DNA of 64,000 bases from Xenorhabdus miraniensis (GTDB lineage Bacteria; Pseudomonadota; Gammaproteobacteria; Enterobacterales; Enterobacteriaceae), in the NCBI RefSeq assembly GCF_002632615.1, contig NZ_NITZ01000005.1:1-64000 (forward strand), read 5' to 3'. Both the position numbers and the translations under genes were made by a program. Positions within the stretch are counted from its first letter, which is position 1. Each line of letters opens with the position of its first letter. Below, piece after piece: positions 8,273-16,921 of this stretch. The notes below the pieces were generated by a model. It searched no databases and was not told where the DNA came from. It worked only from the letters and a program-made list of their open reading frames with translations.

Positions 8273-9745
8273 TTACAAAATAAACTGAATGGCATGGGCA
8301 TAGATGCGGAACTGGTTAACCAGGTCAGGGTTGCTGCGTACGTTCAGGCGGTTACGGTCATTCTGATCCCGCTCCACCAGCAACGTTTTCTTGAATGTGT
8401 CAAAATCCTCAACCAGGCCCGCGAATTCATGTTCAGTAAACAGGGCCAGCAGTTCGGTGCGAATGACCGAGGGGGTCACCACGGCCTGCCCGGCACTGAT
8501 ACGGGTACCGTCGTTCGCCAGCTTATGGCGCGGGTATTTCTGGGTAATGCGTACCCGGGTGGCATAACGCAGATAGGACAATGTCGCGATGGTTTCCACA
8601 TCCAGATAACTGGGGTCAGGGTCGCCGAATGCATTCTGGCGGTACATGGTGATCATGCGCTCAATCTGCACGTGACCGCCCGTATCGACGGTAAATGTGG
8701 AAATACCGTCATACAGCAACAGGTTGCGTTCATTCAGCGCCCAACGATCACCCCGGGCAGGGGGCAGAATACCCGGCAGTTGCAGTGTTTGCAGGGGACG
8801 TGCCGGATCAATACTCAGTGACCCCACAGCGACCCCGGCCAGCGTTGCCGCCCAGAGGTACGGTGGTTGAGGGGAAATGCCCGTAGCCAGTGTCGAAAAC
8901 AGATAATCATTGCGGGCCGTGCCAAACGTCGTGAGTTGCGCCAGTGTGCCGCGTTTCGCCATCCAGCACAGGCCATCAATCATTTTCAGCGGCCCCCAAC
9001 GGTGCTTCAGCTCATCACGCAACAGATTCAGGTTGAAGGTATCAGTAAACGGATTGACGATATAATTCCACCAGGTATCGCCGAAGGCCGTGATGGCGGC
9101 GGACAAATCCGGATTCCCCGTCGCGCTCCCCAACGGGGTGATCCCCACATTGATCCCCACAGGCAGCATTTCACCGTCGTAGTAGTTTACCCGGACATCA
9201 ATATCATTCCCGGTGGCCCCTGACCATTTGGCGGTTAACAGCACCGTATCAGACAGGGCATCACTGCTGGCGGTCACTGGCAGCCTGTCATTGGCGTTGA
9301 GGGCATCACGCACTTTTCCTGCCATCGCGGCCGCATCATCGCCGGCCTTGACTGTGACTCGGACTGAAATGCCTGCCACCATCAGGGCAATCTGGCCTGT
9401 CTGGGCGACATTACCCACCAGCTGAATTTTGCCCCTGGCTGTCACCCCGTTGACATCATCGTCAACGGCCAACCCCCACAGGTCGGCAAAGGCGTTACCA
9501 CGAATAAAGGCCGCCGCCATTTCAGCCAGCATGGAGCCACGGCCAAACGCCGCTTCAGCCGCACTGACAGAGGTAATGCGGAACGGTTGTCCGGCAGGCA
9601 CCTGACCGGACGCGGTGCGCAACCCCAACAGCAGGGTTTTATGCAACGTGGGCGGGGTACCGGTGACGGCCGCTGAATTGTCAAACTCGATGTAACACAA
9701 CGGCACACGGATATTGGACGGGATGTCATTAAATGAGATCGCCAT
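8273..9745 (-). CDS. Contractile tail sheath protein (Mu gpL)
   Basis: A 490-residue sheath subunit, close to the 495 residues of Mu L. Sequence features include the N-terminal SFNDIPSNIRVPLCYIEFDNS and the conserved C-terminal domain with YLDVETIATLSYLRYATRVRIT-like sequence (quoted in part) that forms the inter-subunit strands. The ATG overlaps the TAA of the 59-residue gp38-like gene as TAATG. The presence of sheath, spike and baseplate wedges shows that this is a myovirus. Confidence 0.94.
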   Translation of the reverse strand: MAISFNDIPSNIRVPLCYIEFDNSAAVTGTPPTLHKTLLLGLRTASGQVPAGQPFRITSVSAAEAAFGRGSMLAEMAAAFIRGNAFADLWGLAVDDDVNGVTARGKIQLVGNVAQTGQIALMVAGISVRVTVKAGDDAAAMAGKVRDALNANDRLPVTASSDALSDTVLLTAKWSGATGNDIDVRVNYYDGEMLPVGINVGITPLGSATGNPDLSAAITAFGDTWWNYIVNPFTDTFNLNLLRDELKHRWGPLKMIDGLCWMAKRGTLAQLTTFGTARNDYLFSTLATGISPQPPYLWAATLAGVAVGSLSIDPARPLQTLQLPGILPPARGDRWALNERNLLLYDGISTFTVDTGGHVQIERMITMYRQNAFGDPDPSYLDVETIATLSYLRYATRVRITQKYPRHKLANDGTRISAGQAVVTPSVIRTELLALFTEHEFAGLVEDFDTFKKTLLVERDQNDRNRLNVRSNPDLVNQFRIYAHAIQFIL

Positions 9746-9924
9746 TATTGTGCTCCTTTCTTCTTAAGGGGAACGACTTCAACTTCAGTCACGTCGCCGT
9801 CTCTCAGGCGGCGCAGCCAATATGCAGTACGGGGTTTGGCTTCTCCGCCCTCAGACAAGGGGGCGTAGGTTTCAGGGTCACGGACAATCAATCCGCCGAC
9901 GGGTTTCAGATGCAGTTCAGTCAT
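9745..9924 (-). CDS. Small tail protein, Mu gp38 / DUF2635 family
   Basis: A 59-residue frame that is easily overlooked: it begins MTELHLKPVGGLIVRDP and ends in a lysine-rich VPLKKKGAQ. The pattern (K-P at the start, then LPxxGxxV-like and a W-RR-LRDGDV-x-V segment) is the DUF2635 pattern found between the gp37 and sheath genes of Mu-like phages. Its start overlaps the upstream stop by ATGA and its stop overlaps the sheath start, so it is translated as part of the operon. Function unknown in the family. Confidence 0.88.
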   Translation of the reverse strand: MTELHLKPVGGLIVRDPETYAPLSEGGEAKPRTAYWLRRLRDGDVTEVEVVPLKKKGAQ

Positions 9925-10463
9925 GGCGTATCCTGAAGGGGTAAGTGGATCAGGGCTTCCTGCTCAGGTGTGCCGTCAGGCTGCGTCCATTGCTGGTAGT
10001 GGGTGGCATAGTCATCCAGTCCTCTGGGGTCAATGGGATCAGGCAACGGCTGCGGTGCCTCAAAATAGAGACCGTAGACGGAAACCCCGGCTGCACTTTG
10101 CACATCACTCCACAGGTTGCTCACCTGTGTCAGTGTGAACGTACCCGCAGGCGCTATCCGCCGCCTATTCAGCCAGCCTGTCAGCCGTTCGACGATTTGG
10201 TAAATACCCAGCACATGGGTTTGCCTGCCGTTCAAAACCTTAGCGCTGACAAAAATACCCCAGCTGGAAATAGCGGTATGGCGGATCTCCCCCTGACGGC
10301 TGCCAAGCCAGGCGACATAAACGGCAGGTGCGGTGTTGATAATCAACTTGACCGCCGAATCACTCCACTGGCCCGGATGGGTATCTACCTTGCGCAGGGT
10401 TCCGCCAAACAGTTCTTTAATACCGGCTATCAGGCTGTCTGAAATATCACTGGTGATGGCCAT
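9921..10463 (-). CDS. Mu gp37-like tail protein (DUF1834)
   Basis: A 180-residue protein resembling Mu gp37 (DUF1834), a tail-completion type protein at the head-tail junction. The N-terminal SDSLIAGIKELFGG and a central AVYVAWLGSRQGEIRHT segment are recognisable. It overlaps neighbours at both ends by four bases or fewer. Its position between the gp36 and sheath genes supports the call. No damage is seen. Confidence 0.85.
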   Translation of the reverse strand: MAITSDISDSLIAGIKELFGGTLRKVDTHPGQWSDSAVKLIINTAPAVYVAWLGSRQGEIRHTAISSWGIFVSAKVLNGRQTHVLGIYQIVERLTGWLNRRRIAPAGTFTLTQVSNLWSDVQSAAGVSVYGLYFEAPQPLPDPIDPRGLDDYATHYQQWTQPDGTPEQEALIHLPLQDTP

Positions 10464-10915
10464 CAGATAAACCCCTGCGATTTCTGGCGGCTCCAGACAC
10501 TGCCGCTACTGGTGATGATGGCTACATCCCCGCTGGCGGGACGTTCGGCCTCTTTACTCAGTCCCAGACTGACATCACCCGCCGCCACTTTCTCGAGTAA
10601 CCGGATGGCGTCTTCCTGATCTTTGGTCGCTTTCTCGGTGGCGGCACCTTCTTCCAGCGCAAAGCGGGCCAGCACACAGGCAATTCTGACCAGCACAACA
10701 GGCACAGTTTTCAGGGGCAAGGTGGCACGGCCATCGATATAACCATCAATGGTGGCTGCCGCATCATTCAGGGCAATCTGGATCAAGCGCTCCCGGGTGC
10801 TTTTTAGTTCTTCGGCTGACAGGTGGTGAACATCATCAATCTTGCTGTCTGCCAGCGTATGCAGGGCTTCATGGCTATAACGGGCGTACATGTCGCCCAG
10901 GGTGGCGTAGCTCAT
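10463..10915 (-). CDS. Mu gp36-like head-tail connector protein (DUF1320)
   Basis: A 150-residue protein of the DUF1320 family (Mu gp36). The start SYATLGDMYARYSHEAL, a central DGYIDGRATLPL motif and the helical DQEDAIRLLEKVAAGD region are the family hallmarks. It probably acts in head completion or as a connector ring, by analogy with gp6-like proteins. It overlaps the gp35 gene upstream by four bases. Confidence 0.9.
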   Translation of the reverse strand: MSYATLGDMYARYSHEALHTLADSKIDDVHHLSAEELKSTRERLIQIALNDAAATIDGYIDGRATLPLKTVPVVLVRIACVLARFALEEGAATEKATKDQEDAIRLLEKVAAGDVSLGLSKEAERPASGDVAIITSSGSVWSRQKSQGFI

Positions 10916-11226
10916 TTTTTACCCCGCTTATCTTTGGTCGGTGCTGGCGGTGGCAGGTTTATGGTCTCATCTGGATTTGTTTGATTCTCCAGCCCCCCCG
11001 TTTGGTCATCATCAGGATCTGCCGTAATAACCGTAACAGACAGACGGGGGTCAGCCTCCAGCGCCTGAAGTTCAGACTGCGTAACGGACGGCAGGGTATT
11101 TTCCCCTGGCTGTAAAATAAACCCCGCACGCCGATAACCCGCGTGCGCAGTATTGACGACACTGACCGCCACCCTCTCAACAAGGGGACTGGGAACCAGT
11201 GCCGCAACATTCGTTTCATCAGACAT
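10912..11226 (-). CDS. Mu gp35-like protein
   Basis: A 104-residue protein in the gp35 position immediately downstream of the major head protein. It has the family core with RRAGFILQPGEN and a later LEADPRLSVTVI element, plus an acidic then Pro/Lys-rich C-terminus. Homologues in Haemophilus and Mu prophages are of unknown function, possibly head decoration or completion. A hairpin separates it from the capsid gene, so its mRNA level may differ from that of the capsid. Confidence 0.8.
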   Translation of the reverse strand: MSDETNVAALVPSPLVERVAVSVVNTAHAGYRRAGFILQPGENTLPSVTQSELQALEADPRLSVTVITADPDDDQTGGLENQTNPDETINLPPPAPTKDKRGKK

Positions 11227-11253
11227 AACATTTCAGCTCCTGTTAAAGCGGCA

Positions 11254-11279
11254 TTAAACGGGGTGTAAACCCCGTTTAA
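11254..11279 (-). terminator. Hairpin between major head gene and gp35 gene
   Basis: A perfect 10-bp inverted repeat TTAAACGGGG / CCCCGTTTAA with a six-base loop lies in the 60-bp gap after the capsid gene. There is no run of T after it on the transcribed strand, so partial termination or 3'-end stabilisation of the capsid mRNA is more likely than full termination. Confidence 0.5.
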
Positions 11280-11286
11280 CCTGTGC

Positions 11287-12210
11287 TTAAAGGTAATCAC
11301 CCACAATCAGTTCCAGACGGCCTTTCATCTCGTTACTGATAGTGCCGCCCTGACTGTCTACCGTCAGCTCCCGTTCCAGTAACTGGGTCGCCTGTTTCTC
11401 CATTGAAGGCGGGACAACCAGATGGGTTGGACGGATAGCCAGCGGGCGTCCGCCATCAGCCTTAAACCCACGCATGGCAGAAATGACCGACCAGACGTTA
11501 TCTGACGTCAGTGCCGCTTTAGCTGCATACGCCAACTGCCAGAACGAGTACCCGGCTTCGCAGCGTGTATCGACGCCGTAGCGGATGAGCTTGCGCATGA
11601 AGTTCTGCTCATCATCCACCTTGTCCATCGCCACCAGTTCCGGTGCCTTACGCTGCTGGAAGATCACGGGCTTGATGGCGCGGGAACAGTCGAGCACAAA
11701 CCACGGCTGCCCTTTGTAGCCCTCTTCTATCAAAATATTACTGACGTGTTGGGCGGCTTCTTTGCCATCAACGGTCGGATAAACCGGATGGTCGGTATCA
11801 AAGAAGTTCTGCTTGTCGTAACAGAGGGTTTTGAATCCATCACTCAGGGCACTGAAACACATCTCATCAGGCTGAACCCCGGCCGCACGCCCCATTTCCG
11901 TAAACAGCGGGGCATAAATTCCCACGTTGTCATCTTCAATGTCGTCACGGTCAACCCCGACGGTGCTTTCAAACGGGCGGTTGACAATCTGATAACCGTG
12001 CGCCTGCATGTCATTGATAACGCGGTCACCAATCCATTCCCGCATGCCCGGGAATTTCCCCAGCCAGCCATAGGTATTGGACTTGGTGGTACTGGGGACG
12101 ACGGTGGCAATTTTTTCGTACTGACTGGGCGCGTCTTCCAGCCCGTTCTGAAAGTCGCCGTTCCAGCCTGTGAATAACGATTTGATTAACGCCGGAGTAA
12201 CAATAGCCAT
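11287..12210 (-). CDS. Major head (capsid) protein, Mu gpT
   Basis: A 307-residue major capsid protein of the Mu T family, HK97-type fold by family knowledge. The N-terminus TPALIKSLFTGWNGDFQNG and the WLGKFPGMREWIGDRVI segment are highly characteristic of gpT. Length fits Mu T (about 305). The start overlaps the TAA of the protease/scaffold gene. A hairpin follows it. It would assemble on the scaffold encoded in the 3' part of the upstream gene. Confidence 0.95.
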   Translation of the reverse strand: MAIVTPALIKSLFTGWNGDFQNGLEDAPSQYEKIATVVPSTTKSNTYGWLGKFPGMREWIGDRVINDMQAHGYQIVNRPFESTVGVDRDDIEDDNVGIYAPLFTEMGRAAGVQPDEMCFSALSDGFKTLCYDKQNFFDTDHPVYPTVDGKEAAQHVSNILIEEGYKGQPWFVLDCSRAIKPVIFQQRKAPELVAMDKVDDEQNFMRKLIRYGVDTRCEAGYSFWQLAYAAKAALTSDNVWSVISAMRGFKADGGRPLAIRPTHLVVPPSMEKQATQLLERELTVDSQGGTISNEMKGRLELIVGDYL

Positions 12211-12860
12211 TACTTTTTGGCTCCTTTTTTACGTTTCAGAAATTCAGTTTCAGACAGCCCTTGCAGGCGGGCAGCTTCTTTGTCTGCCGCCGACAGCACG
12301 GCCAGACGCTTGCCCGGTTGGCGGTATTGGGGGGTCTGACGGCGGGTCAGGGCACTGATACCACGACGGCCGGAAATGGCCGCATTCAGGGCCGCAATGC
12401 CATGTTGGTTGGCAACGGCACGCAAATAAGGCACTTCAGCCGCACAAACACGTCCGGTACGACGGGCAGCGGCAATGAGGCTTTCTGTACTGCCGCCTTT
12501 GGCCTGGGCACTCAGTACCGCCGCCTGACGGGCCAGCAGGTGGTAAGCACGGGCGGGGACATATTTAGTCAGGTCAACCCCGTTGAGCGCCGCTTCTTCA
12601 AGAATCAGTTCAGCCTCGGTGAGATCGGCGGTGCTGTCATCAATAATGGACGTGACTTCCGTGGAAATTGCATCAGGGTCTGGCGTTGTTTCAATCACAT
12701 CTTGCGTGTCTAAGGCGACCTGGGCGCTGGCTTTCAGGGTATCCAGTGCCGCCAGTGCCTGTGTTAGCAAGTCATTTAATGCCTCGTCGGTCAGTTCAGC
12801 GGTGTCTTCAGGCAGTTCAATGCCTAATTGTTCCAGCAACTGAAGCAGCATTTCATTCAT
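12210..12860 (-). CDS. Scaffold protein Z, internal in-frame start within the protease gene
   Basis: An ATG at 12860 within the protease gene starts MNEMLLQLLEQLG and is preceded by AGAGGA at a suitable distance. It would give a 216-residue acidic, helix-rich scaffold identical to the C-terminal half of the protease protein. In Mu the scaffold Z is made from just such an internal start. Evidence is position, ribosome binding site and family precedent. Confidence 0.65.
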   Translation of the reverse strand: MNEMLLQLLEQLGIELPEDTAELTDEALNDLLTQALAALDTLKASAQVALDTQDVIETTPDPDAISTEVTSIIDDSTADLTEAELILEEAALNGVDLTKYVPARAYHLLARQAAVLSAQAKGGSTESLIAAARRTGRVCAAEVPYLRAVANQHGIAALNAAISGRRGISALTRRQTPQYRQPGKRLAVLSAADKEAARLQGLSETEFLKRKKGAKK

Positions 12861-13424
12861 GGGGGTGTCCTCTGTGGTAGGGGATGGGGAAATCAGGGTA
12901 TTGTGCTGCGCATTCAGGGCAGCCATAGATTGCATCCCTGTCAGACCGGGGTCATTGGTCAATGCCCCCAGTCGCAGATAGAGTGGGTGACCCGATTCGT
13001 CATAGGGAAATACGGCGGACAGGTACGCCCATTCGCGGTTATCTACGGCCTGCTGCGCCGCGGGTGTCAATGACAGCCGGACGAACAATCCCACCCCCTC
13101 ACGCCATTGCATATCGTTACTGGGGTCGCGCAGCCAGCCCGCCGCCCGTGCCTCGGTACACGCGGCAGGGGAATCATCCTGTTTCAGTGTCACATGGTTA
13201 TAGTCAAACAACACGGGCTGACCGATGGCAGCCGTGGCGGCAATAAATTGCCCGGCAATGTTGGCATCAATAAACCACTGCCCGCCGGGAACATCTTCCG
13301 GGCGGCCATCCCGGGCACTGAAATACCCGGCAGGCAGAAGCTGATACCAGCCATCAGTGCTGTCTGAAATTGCCGCACTTAAAATGGCAACACGGTGTTT
13401 GGGGGTGAGGGTTCTGGTTTTCAT
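12210..13424 (-). CDS. Head maturation protease with fused scaffold (Mu gpI)
   Basis: A 404-residue protein with an N-terminal Mu I protease domain (residues 1-175: DGWYQLLPAGYFSARDGRP, FDYNHVTL with a probable catalytic histidine, and YLSAVFPYD with a probable catalytic serine) and an acidic, helical scaffold C-terminus (from residue about 189). The start at 13424 (MKTRTLTPKHRVAILS) is used because the upstream 32 codons do not resemble the family. Mu makes protease I and scaffold Z from overlapping frames in the same way. The protease cleaves the scaffold and itself during head maturation. Confidence 0.88.
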   Translation of the reverse strand: MKTRTLTPKHRVAILSAAISDSTDGWYQLLPAGYFSARDGRPEDVPGGQWFIDANIAGQFIAATAAIGQPVLFDYNHVTLKQDDSPAACTEARAAGWLRDPSNDMQWREGVGLFVRLSLTPAAQQAVDNREWAYLSAVFPYDESGHPLYLRLGALTNDPGLTGMQSMAALNAQHNTLISPSPTTEDTPMNEMLLQLLEQLGIELPEDTAELTDEALNDLLTQALAALDTLKASAQVALDTQDVIETTPDPDAISTEVTSIIDDSTADLTEAELILEEAALNGVDLTKYVPARAYHLLARQAAVLSAQAKGGSTESLIAAARRTGRVCAAEVPYLRAVANQHGIAALNAAISGRRGISALTRRQTPQYRQPGKRLAVLSAADKEAARLQGLSETEFLKRKKGAKK

Positions 13425-13518
13425 GCCGCCATTGTGAATGGGGAGGGCAAGCGAGCGGGTTTGTGGTAAATCACACCTTGGCAGGACCGGGAAAAGAAAG
13501 GCGGGTGAGGTTCGGTAC

Positions 13519-13568
13519 ACTATACCGCGTTTAAAACCCGTTTAAAAACGTCAGGTGTCGTTTAAACG
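13519..13568 (-). promoter_or_regulatory. Repeat-rich gap upstream of the protease gene
   Basis: The 167-bp gap between the gpG and protease genes has three copies of CGTTTAAA (starting at 13529, 13539 and 13559) next to a TATAGT element on the minus strand (13519-13524). It may hold a promoter or a binding site, but no good -35 box is seen. Confidence 0.3.
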
Positions 13569-13591
13569 GGTCAAAGATAAACAATCCCCTG

Positions 13592-14062
13592 TCAGCGCGG
13601 CTGTAATGCCTCAGCGTGTTTCTGGTTAATGATTTCCACGATATCGGCAACACCCTGCGCAGACAGCCCCATATAGGAACGGGCAGGCACGGCCGCCGGA
13701 CCGGGCGGCATGGTCGGCAGGCCGCCCCATTGGTGGAGAGCGGCATAGACCTTATTTGAGCCAATGGCAGCGCTCACCGCATCATAGGTGGTGGACAGTG
13801 ACAGCGCCAGTCCGCCCTGTGTCCGTTGCAACAGGGGGCCATTGTGCCCGCTGGCATCCAGTTTTGCCTGATAGCGCGGTGTCAACGGCGTCCACGGTTG
13901 CCCGGTGTCCGGGTCTGCCTGATTGGCGAAGGCGTCTTCACTTTCGCCCGCCAATACCGCCGCAACAGCGCGGGTAATGGGGGTTGAATCCATGCCCAGC
14001 TGCATCACGCGCTGAAAGGCCAGCTGAATATCCCGGTCATCAAACCGGACATCCAATCTCAT
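13592..14062 (-). CDS. Virion morphogenesis protein (Mu gpG, tail-completion S family)
   Basis: A 156-residue protein of the phage virion morphogenesis family (Mu G). Segments RLDVRFDDRDIQLAFQR, then EDAFANQADPDTGQPWTPL and LQRTQGGLALSLS, match the family well; the F-x-x-x-x-D-P-x-T-G-x-x-W pattern is its signature. Its ATG overlaps the stop of the gpF gene. In Mu it acts in joining heads and tails. Confidence 0.9.
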   Translation of the reverse strand: MRLDVRFDDRDIQLAFQRVMQLGMDSTPITRAVAAVLAGESEDAFANQADPDTGQPWTPLTPRYQAKLDASGHNGPLLQRTQGGLALSLSTTYDAVSAAIGSNKVYAALHQWGGLPTMPPGPAAVPARSYMGLSAQGVADIVEIINQKHAEALQPR

Positions 14063-15351
14063 AGTTGCCCCTCCAGTAATTCATAACGCCCGTTTTGTAA
14101 CCCTGTGCGTAAAGCTGACAGCGGGATCGCAGAGACCTGAACCGCCCGACCTGTCAGGCTTTCCCCGGGGCTGTGCCGGACAGGGACCGTCACAACCGTT
14201 TGGCCTGCCTCGCGTCCGGTGGCACTGATATACAGTAACTGCTGGCTGCGGGTATCCAGCATGACCGCCGCAGGCTGACCAATAATGGCGGGCAGTGACT
14301 GGTATTCTGCCAGGGTTCTACCTGATTTCAGGGTGGCTTCAGTGACGGTCAGCAAACGCGGGGCTGACTGACCGAACCGCTGTTCGAGAGTCTCCGCGAG
14401 TCTGTCTGTCACAAAACCCAGTGATTGCTGTCCCTGTCCTGTCTGACGGCTTGTCATCACCTGACCGACCCATTGTGCAAAAGCCCGTTGCCGGGCAGGC
14501 GCATTATTCAGGGACTGGATCACCTGCTGGCGCAGTTCACGGCTCTGCAACTCAAGCAGTTTACGGGCCATACTGATATCTGCCCCCATGGCCAGTTGCC
14601 CGGCATTGTTTGACCAGCCAGCACCTGTGGTCATTTTCTGGTGACCGCGCTGGAACGTCGTTGTTTCGGACTGGTAAATTTCCCCCGTCCGTTTATCAAT
14701 GCCGGTTTCCACCTGCTGGCTGCTAATGGCGCCTGTGCTGGATTCGACGGTTAACCCCCTCCGTTTGACCTGTGCTGCCGTCAGGGTACGCACCCGGCAA
14801 CGACAGCCCCAGTCATTGGGCGGATAGAGTTTGTTCCAGAGGGGATCGTCATAGTGGAAAACCCGGCCATGCATCGCGGCGTGGCTTTTCCGGGTTCGTC
14901 CGTCCATGATGGCAATGTATTGCCAATACGGATGGGTATCCGCGCTGGCAAGCTGCTGTTGATAGCGTCCGGCCTGATAGGCGGTGGCTACATTGGTGCG
15001 GTATATTGTCGCCAGCCGTGATGGGCTGCCCAGCTGGACAACCTCAGCTCCGCCTGCACTGTCAACAAGGGTCTGTTCGCCCCACCAGCCCTTTTTTTGT
15101 AAGCGGGGCGTCAGCGTCTGGATAAAATCCCGTTGTGTCGTTCCCTGACTAATGGCGTTATCCACCTCCTCATGGAGAGTGTGCAAAATATCCAGCCGGG
15201 CGGCCTTGGCCACTGTAAACGCCTGGGCATGGGTCGCTGCATTCGCTTCCTGCCAGTTCCAGGTAATTTCATAACCTTTGGCGCGGAAATAATCGACGGC
15301 CAGTTTCGGTTCCAGTCTGGCGGCATAGCCTAAATCAATGGGTTGTGGCAT
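14059..15351 (-). CDS. Minor head protein (Mu gpF / gp30, SPP1 gp7-like)
   Basis: A 430-residue head morphogenesis protein. It carries the Mu F domain: YRTNVATAYQAGRYQQ, HPYWQYIAIMDGRTRKSHAAMHG and YPPNDWGCRCRVRTLT, which are the diagnostic motifs of the family. The C-terminal 150 residues are of the type found in Mu F homologues. It overlaps the portal gene by 17 bases. It probably enters the head and may protect or guide injected DNA, by analogy with SPP1 gp7. Confidence 0.92.
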   Translation of the reverse strand: MPQPIDLGYAARLEPKLAVDYFRAKGYEITWNWQEANAATHAQAFTVAKAARLDILHTLHEEVDNAISQGTTQRDFIQTLTPRLQKKGWWGEQTLVDSAGGAEVVQLGSPSRLATIYRTNVATAYQAGRYQQQLASADTHPYWQYIAIMDGRTRKSHAAMHGRVFHYDDPLWNKLYPPNDWGCRCRVRTLTAAQVKRRGLTVESSTGAISSQQVETGIDKRTGEIYQSETTTFQRGHQKMTTGAGWSNNAGQLAMGADISMARKLLELQSRELRQQVIQSLNNAPARQRAFAQWVGQVMTSRQTGQGQQSLGFVTDRLAETLEQRFGQSAPRLLTVTEATLKSGRTLAEYQSLPAIIGQPAAVMLDTRSQQLLYISATGREAGQTVVTVPVRHSPGESLTGRAVQVSAIPLSALRTGLQNGRYELLEGQL

Positions 15352-16921
15352 TTAATCGTCCCCACAGTTCGGCGACAAACATCGCCCGGTGTAACATATC
15401 GGTCAACTGCGCATCATCCATCCCGGCATAAAGTTCGGCGGCTTTTTGTTGTGCCGCCGCATATCCACCCGTTTCCAGTGCCTGAATCAGGGGGGTCAAC
15501 AATGGATCAACACTGGACTGCCATTCCTGCCCACTGACTGCGTCCGGCATCGTATTGACTGAAACCACTGCCGGATCTGCCGACAGTCCGGCTTCCGGTA
15601 GCCGGGCACTCAACATGGCGGCGGAAAAATCCGGTGCTGAGGGCGTTGCGGGCGGCGTCAGGCAATCTTCATCATCGGAGGCCATCGGAATTTGCAGCTT
15701 GTCATGCGCCCATTGCACCGGGATTTTCATCCCCATACTGACCAATTGCGGCAGTGCGGTGGCGTAGGCGGTGACATCTTCCGGCTCCGATAAATCAAAC
15801 TCAAACAAAGGCTTGCGGCGCTGGTTATCAAATGACTGGCAGTTCAGGGCATACAGGGGAAAGACCAGATCACGGGTCAGGGTAGCCGCCAACTGGGTGG
15901 CGTCGCTGTTGCGCACTTCAAACCTGACCTCGTTATGCACGTTACCCAGCGCATTGGTACTGGTGGCCCCGTCGGCCTGACTGGTGAGCGTTCCGCCCAG
16001 AATCGCCTTTGACATGCTTAACTCGGCCCACGACATCATGCCCATAAACGGATCAGCAGTCCCGTCCGCGGCGTTCTTGAAATCAATCATCATGGAGCGG
16101 GGAATAATCCCGCCTGCATTGTGGCCGATAGACATCACGGCATTGAGCAATGTGCGTTTCTCATTGTCTGTGGCGCCAGCGGGGTATTGCCCGACCCGGA
16201 TAGGCAAGCCATAGATTTCCAGAAATTCCGCCAGATCACGCACCGAATAGTTTTTAAAGATAAACGGCCAGACCAGTGTCCGGATAAGTCCGGAGCGGGC
16301 CAGATAGCCCGATTTGGATTTGGCCACGTGCTGTATCCAGCCGAATGGTTGCAACTCTGCACCGTCGGCAGTGCCATCCCGCAGGCGCAGTTCATTGCGT
16401 TCATCCTGCGGTGTTTGAAACCACGCCGGGTCACGCCATTCAACAGTGCGTGGAATAATCAGATCACCGACCGTTTCCCACTCAATTTCCTGACACGAAA
16501 AGCCTTTTAGGATCGCGTCAGTGGCATCAAAGATACAATCCGGCAACCAGTCCGCATCCCGCAGGATTTCAGTCAGCAGTTCTGCATCGTGGGTCTCTTC
16601 GCGGCTGGCGTTCGACGGTGGAGTAATTTTCCAGTCCAGTGACTGAAGGGCTCGGCGGCGCTTGCCCAGTTCTGATTGCAAGTGCGCATCCCGCTCCTCC
16701 ATATCTTCCGCCAGTTCACACTGTGCCAGCAGTTGCCCACGCTCGGCATTAATCAGGATCTCCGCCGCCCGCGCAGGTGTCAGGCCACTGACCGGATGAT
16801 CCCCGTAATAGCGATACAGTTGCGAGACACGGGACTCATCATCCTGCGTCTGCCTGCCTGATTTAAACCAGAAACGACGCCCCACGGCATCGACCAGTCG
16901 GTTGAGTATTTTCACCAGCAC
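15335..16921 (-). CDS. Portal protein (Mu gp29, DUF935)
   Basis: A 528-residue portal protein of the DUF935 family. Typical motifs include SGLTPARAAEILINAERG, RRRALQSLDWKI and KNYSVRDLAEFLEIYGLPIRVG (shortened). Length agrees with Mu gp29 (about 510). It starts within the last codons of the terminase gene. As the dodecameric portal it forms the DNA gateway at one vertex and docks the terminase. No damage. Confidence 0.93.
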   Translation of the reverse strand: MLVKILNRLVDAVGRRFWFKSGRQTQDDESRVSQLYRYYGDHPVSGLTPARAAEILINAERGQLLAQCELAEDMEERDAHLQSELGKRRRALQSLDWKITPPSNASREETHDAELLTEILRDADWLPDCIFDATDAILKGFSCQEIEWETVGDLIIPRTVEWRDPAWFQTPQDERNELRLRDGTADGAELQPFGWIQHVAKSKSGYLARSGLIRTLVWPFIFKNYSVRDLAEFLEIYGLPIRVGQYPAGATDNEKRTLLNAVMSIGHNAGGIIPRSMMIDFKNAADGTADPFMGMMSWAELSMSKAILGGTLTSQADGATSTNALGNVHNEVRFEVRNSDATQLAATLTRDLVFPLYALNCQSFDNQRRKPLFEFDLSEPEDVTAYATALPQLVSMGMKIPVQWAHDKLQIPMASDDEDCLTPPATPSAPDFSAAMLSARLPEAGLSADPAVVSVNTMPDAVSGQEWQSSVDPLLTPLIQALETGGYAAAQQKAAELYAGMDDAQLTDMLHRAMFVAELWGRLNATTH

